From assembly GCF_000002995.4 (NCBI RefSeq), contig NW_025062476.1:7429001-7493000 (forward strand): a stretch of 64,000 nucleotides of DNA, written 5' to 3'. Positions within the stretch are counted from its first letter, which is position 1; every line of letters begins with the position of its first letter. The translations under genes and the position numbers were made by a program. Source of the DNA: Brugia malayi (Eukaryota > Nematoda > Chromadorea > Rhabditida > Onchocercidae). Of the stretch, positions 63,310 to 64,000 are shown in pieces. The notes beneath the pieces are model-generated. The model did no database searches. It worked only from the letters and a program-made list of their open reading frames with translations, and had not been told where the DNA came from.

Positions 63310-64000
63310 CTGAAAATACTACAAATATAGTAACAGTAACAGAAATGGACAGATAATTATTAGTTATGAACATAATAATTGCACAAGTAGTATAATAATT
63401 AACTTATGATAATTCACTTATGAAGGCAAAGGAAATGTAAACACGAAAGAATTATAGTTTGTAGTTTTATTATTTCTCCTTAACGACAAATAATGAGATT
63501 AATTAATTCTCTTTCATTAGTTCTGCTCCTCTATTCGCCCTTTTCTATTCCATATTGCAGCAAACTATTTCCCTAGAAGAATTACAGTTTGCAATAATTA
63601 AACGAGTTGAAGGATTCTTCGATTCCTACTAATTTTTTTAAAATTAAATCAAAAAATGGCATGAAACACAACAAATTTTTCCATAAGTAATGAAAAGTCA
63701 AACTGGAGCATAAAATTATCAAAAATCTTCTATACACTTGTTTAAAATCAATTTAATAATAGTAAATTCTAGTTATTTGGAGAATATTTTGACGAAGTAC
63801 CAAAGAAAGCTTAAAAAACTTGATGCTTCCGTTTCTTACAGCATTATTTAAAAATGACAACTCATTCCGGAATTAAAATGCATAATAACACTTTAAAAGA
63901 AAGAATAGCAATAAATCCGTTTTCATTCCAGCATATTGTTTCACTCAGAGATTCATAATTACATGAACTTAACATCAGACGTTGAAATAATCACATGACA
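63310..64000. other. Upstream flank or intron of the BTB gene
   Basis: The first exon of the BTB gene should lie here or beyond the window. I see no minus-strand ATG with an in-phase donor in this interval. The sequence is AT-rich and shows nothing else. Confidence 0.5.

Overview
The window looks like nuclear DNA of a nematode, probably a spirurid or filarial-type species. It is very AT-rich. Genes are broken into many short exons by AT-rich introns of tens to about 2,000 bases, with tttcag/ttttag acceptors. The gene content is typical of nematodes: a cuticle collagen with an RxxR processing site, a bestrophin with the conserved acidic Ca-binding cluster, a GT10 fucosyltransferase and MUT-7/Tudor small-RNA factors. 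The species assignment is inference. The exon models are mine; splice phases were checked by hand through every junction.

Layout: 1-588 holds a 21-base tandem repeat and the last exon of an unrecognised + strand gene. 589-7023 is AT-rich non-coding DNA with a GC-richer island at 3970-4960. 7024-11760 (+) is an alpha-1,3-fucosyltransferase. 12490-12990 is a second GC-richer island. 13755-21022 (-) is a complete 13-exon bestrophin with a Gln/Pro-repeat tail. 23143-23214 (+) is a tRNA-Glu-like gene. 24099-30537 (+) is a three-Tudor-domain protein, followed by mitochondrial ribosomal protein L10 (31184-32462, +). Converging on it are DAP3/mS29 (32700-35705, -) and deoxyhypusine hydroxylase (36351-38662, -). 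40571-46140 (+) is a MUT-7/EXD3-type 3'-5' exonuclease. 48175-50696 (-) is a cuticle collagen. 51783-53170 is a long imperfect inverted repeat. 54637-56580 (+) is the C-terminal part of a protein tyrosine phosphatase with altered catalytic loops. 57037-58455 (+) is a two-LIM protein. 60268-63309 (-) is a BTBD10/KCTD20-type BTB protein whose 5' end I do not see.

The centre (24-46 kb) is the densest part. It combines two genes of small-RNA type (multi-Tudor, MUT-7-like), two mitochondrial ribosome proteins, one from each subunit, and the enzyme that completes eIF5A hypusination. The same-strand pairs Tudor>L10 and DOHH>DAP3 are each about 645 bases apart and could be operons. Three introns appear to begin with GC instead of GT; the collagen case is supported by the Gly-X-Y register. 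No CRISPR array, plasmid-like feature or clear intact transposon was seen.
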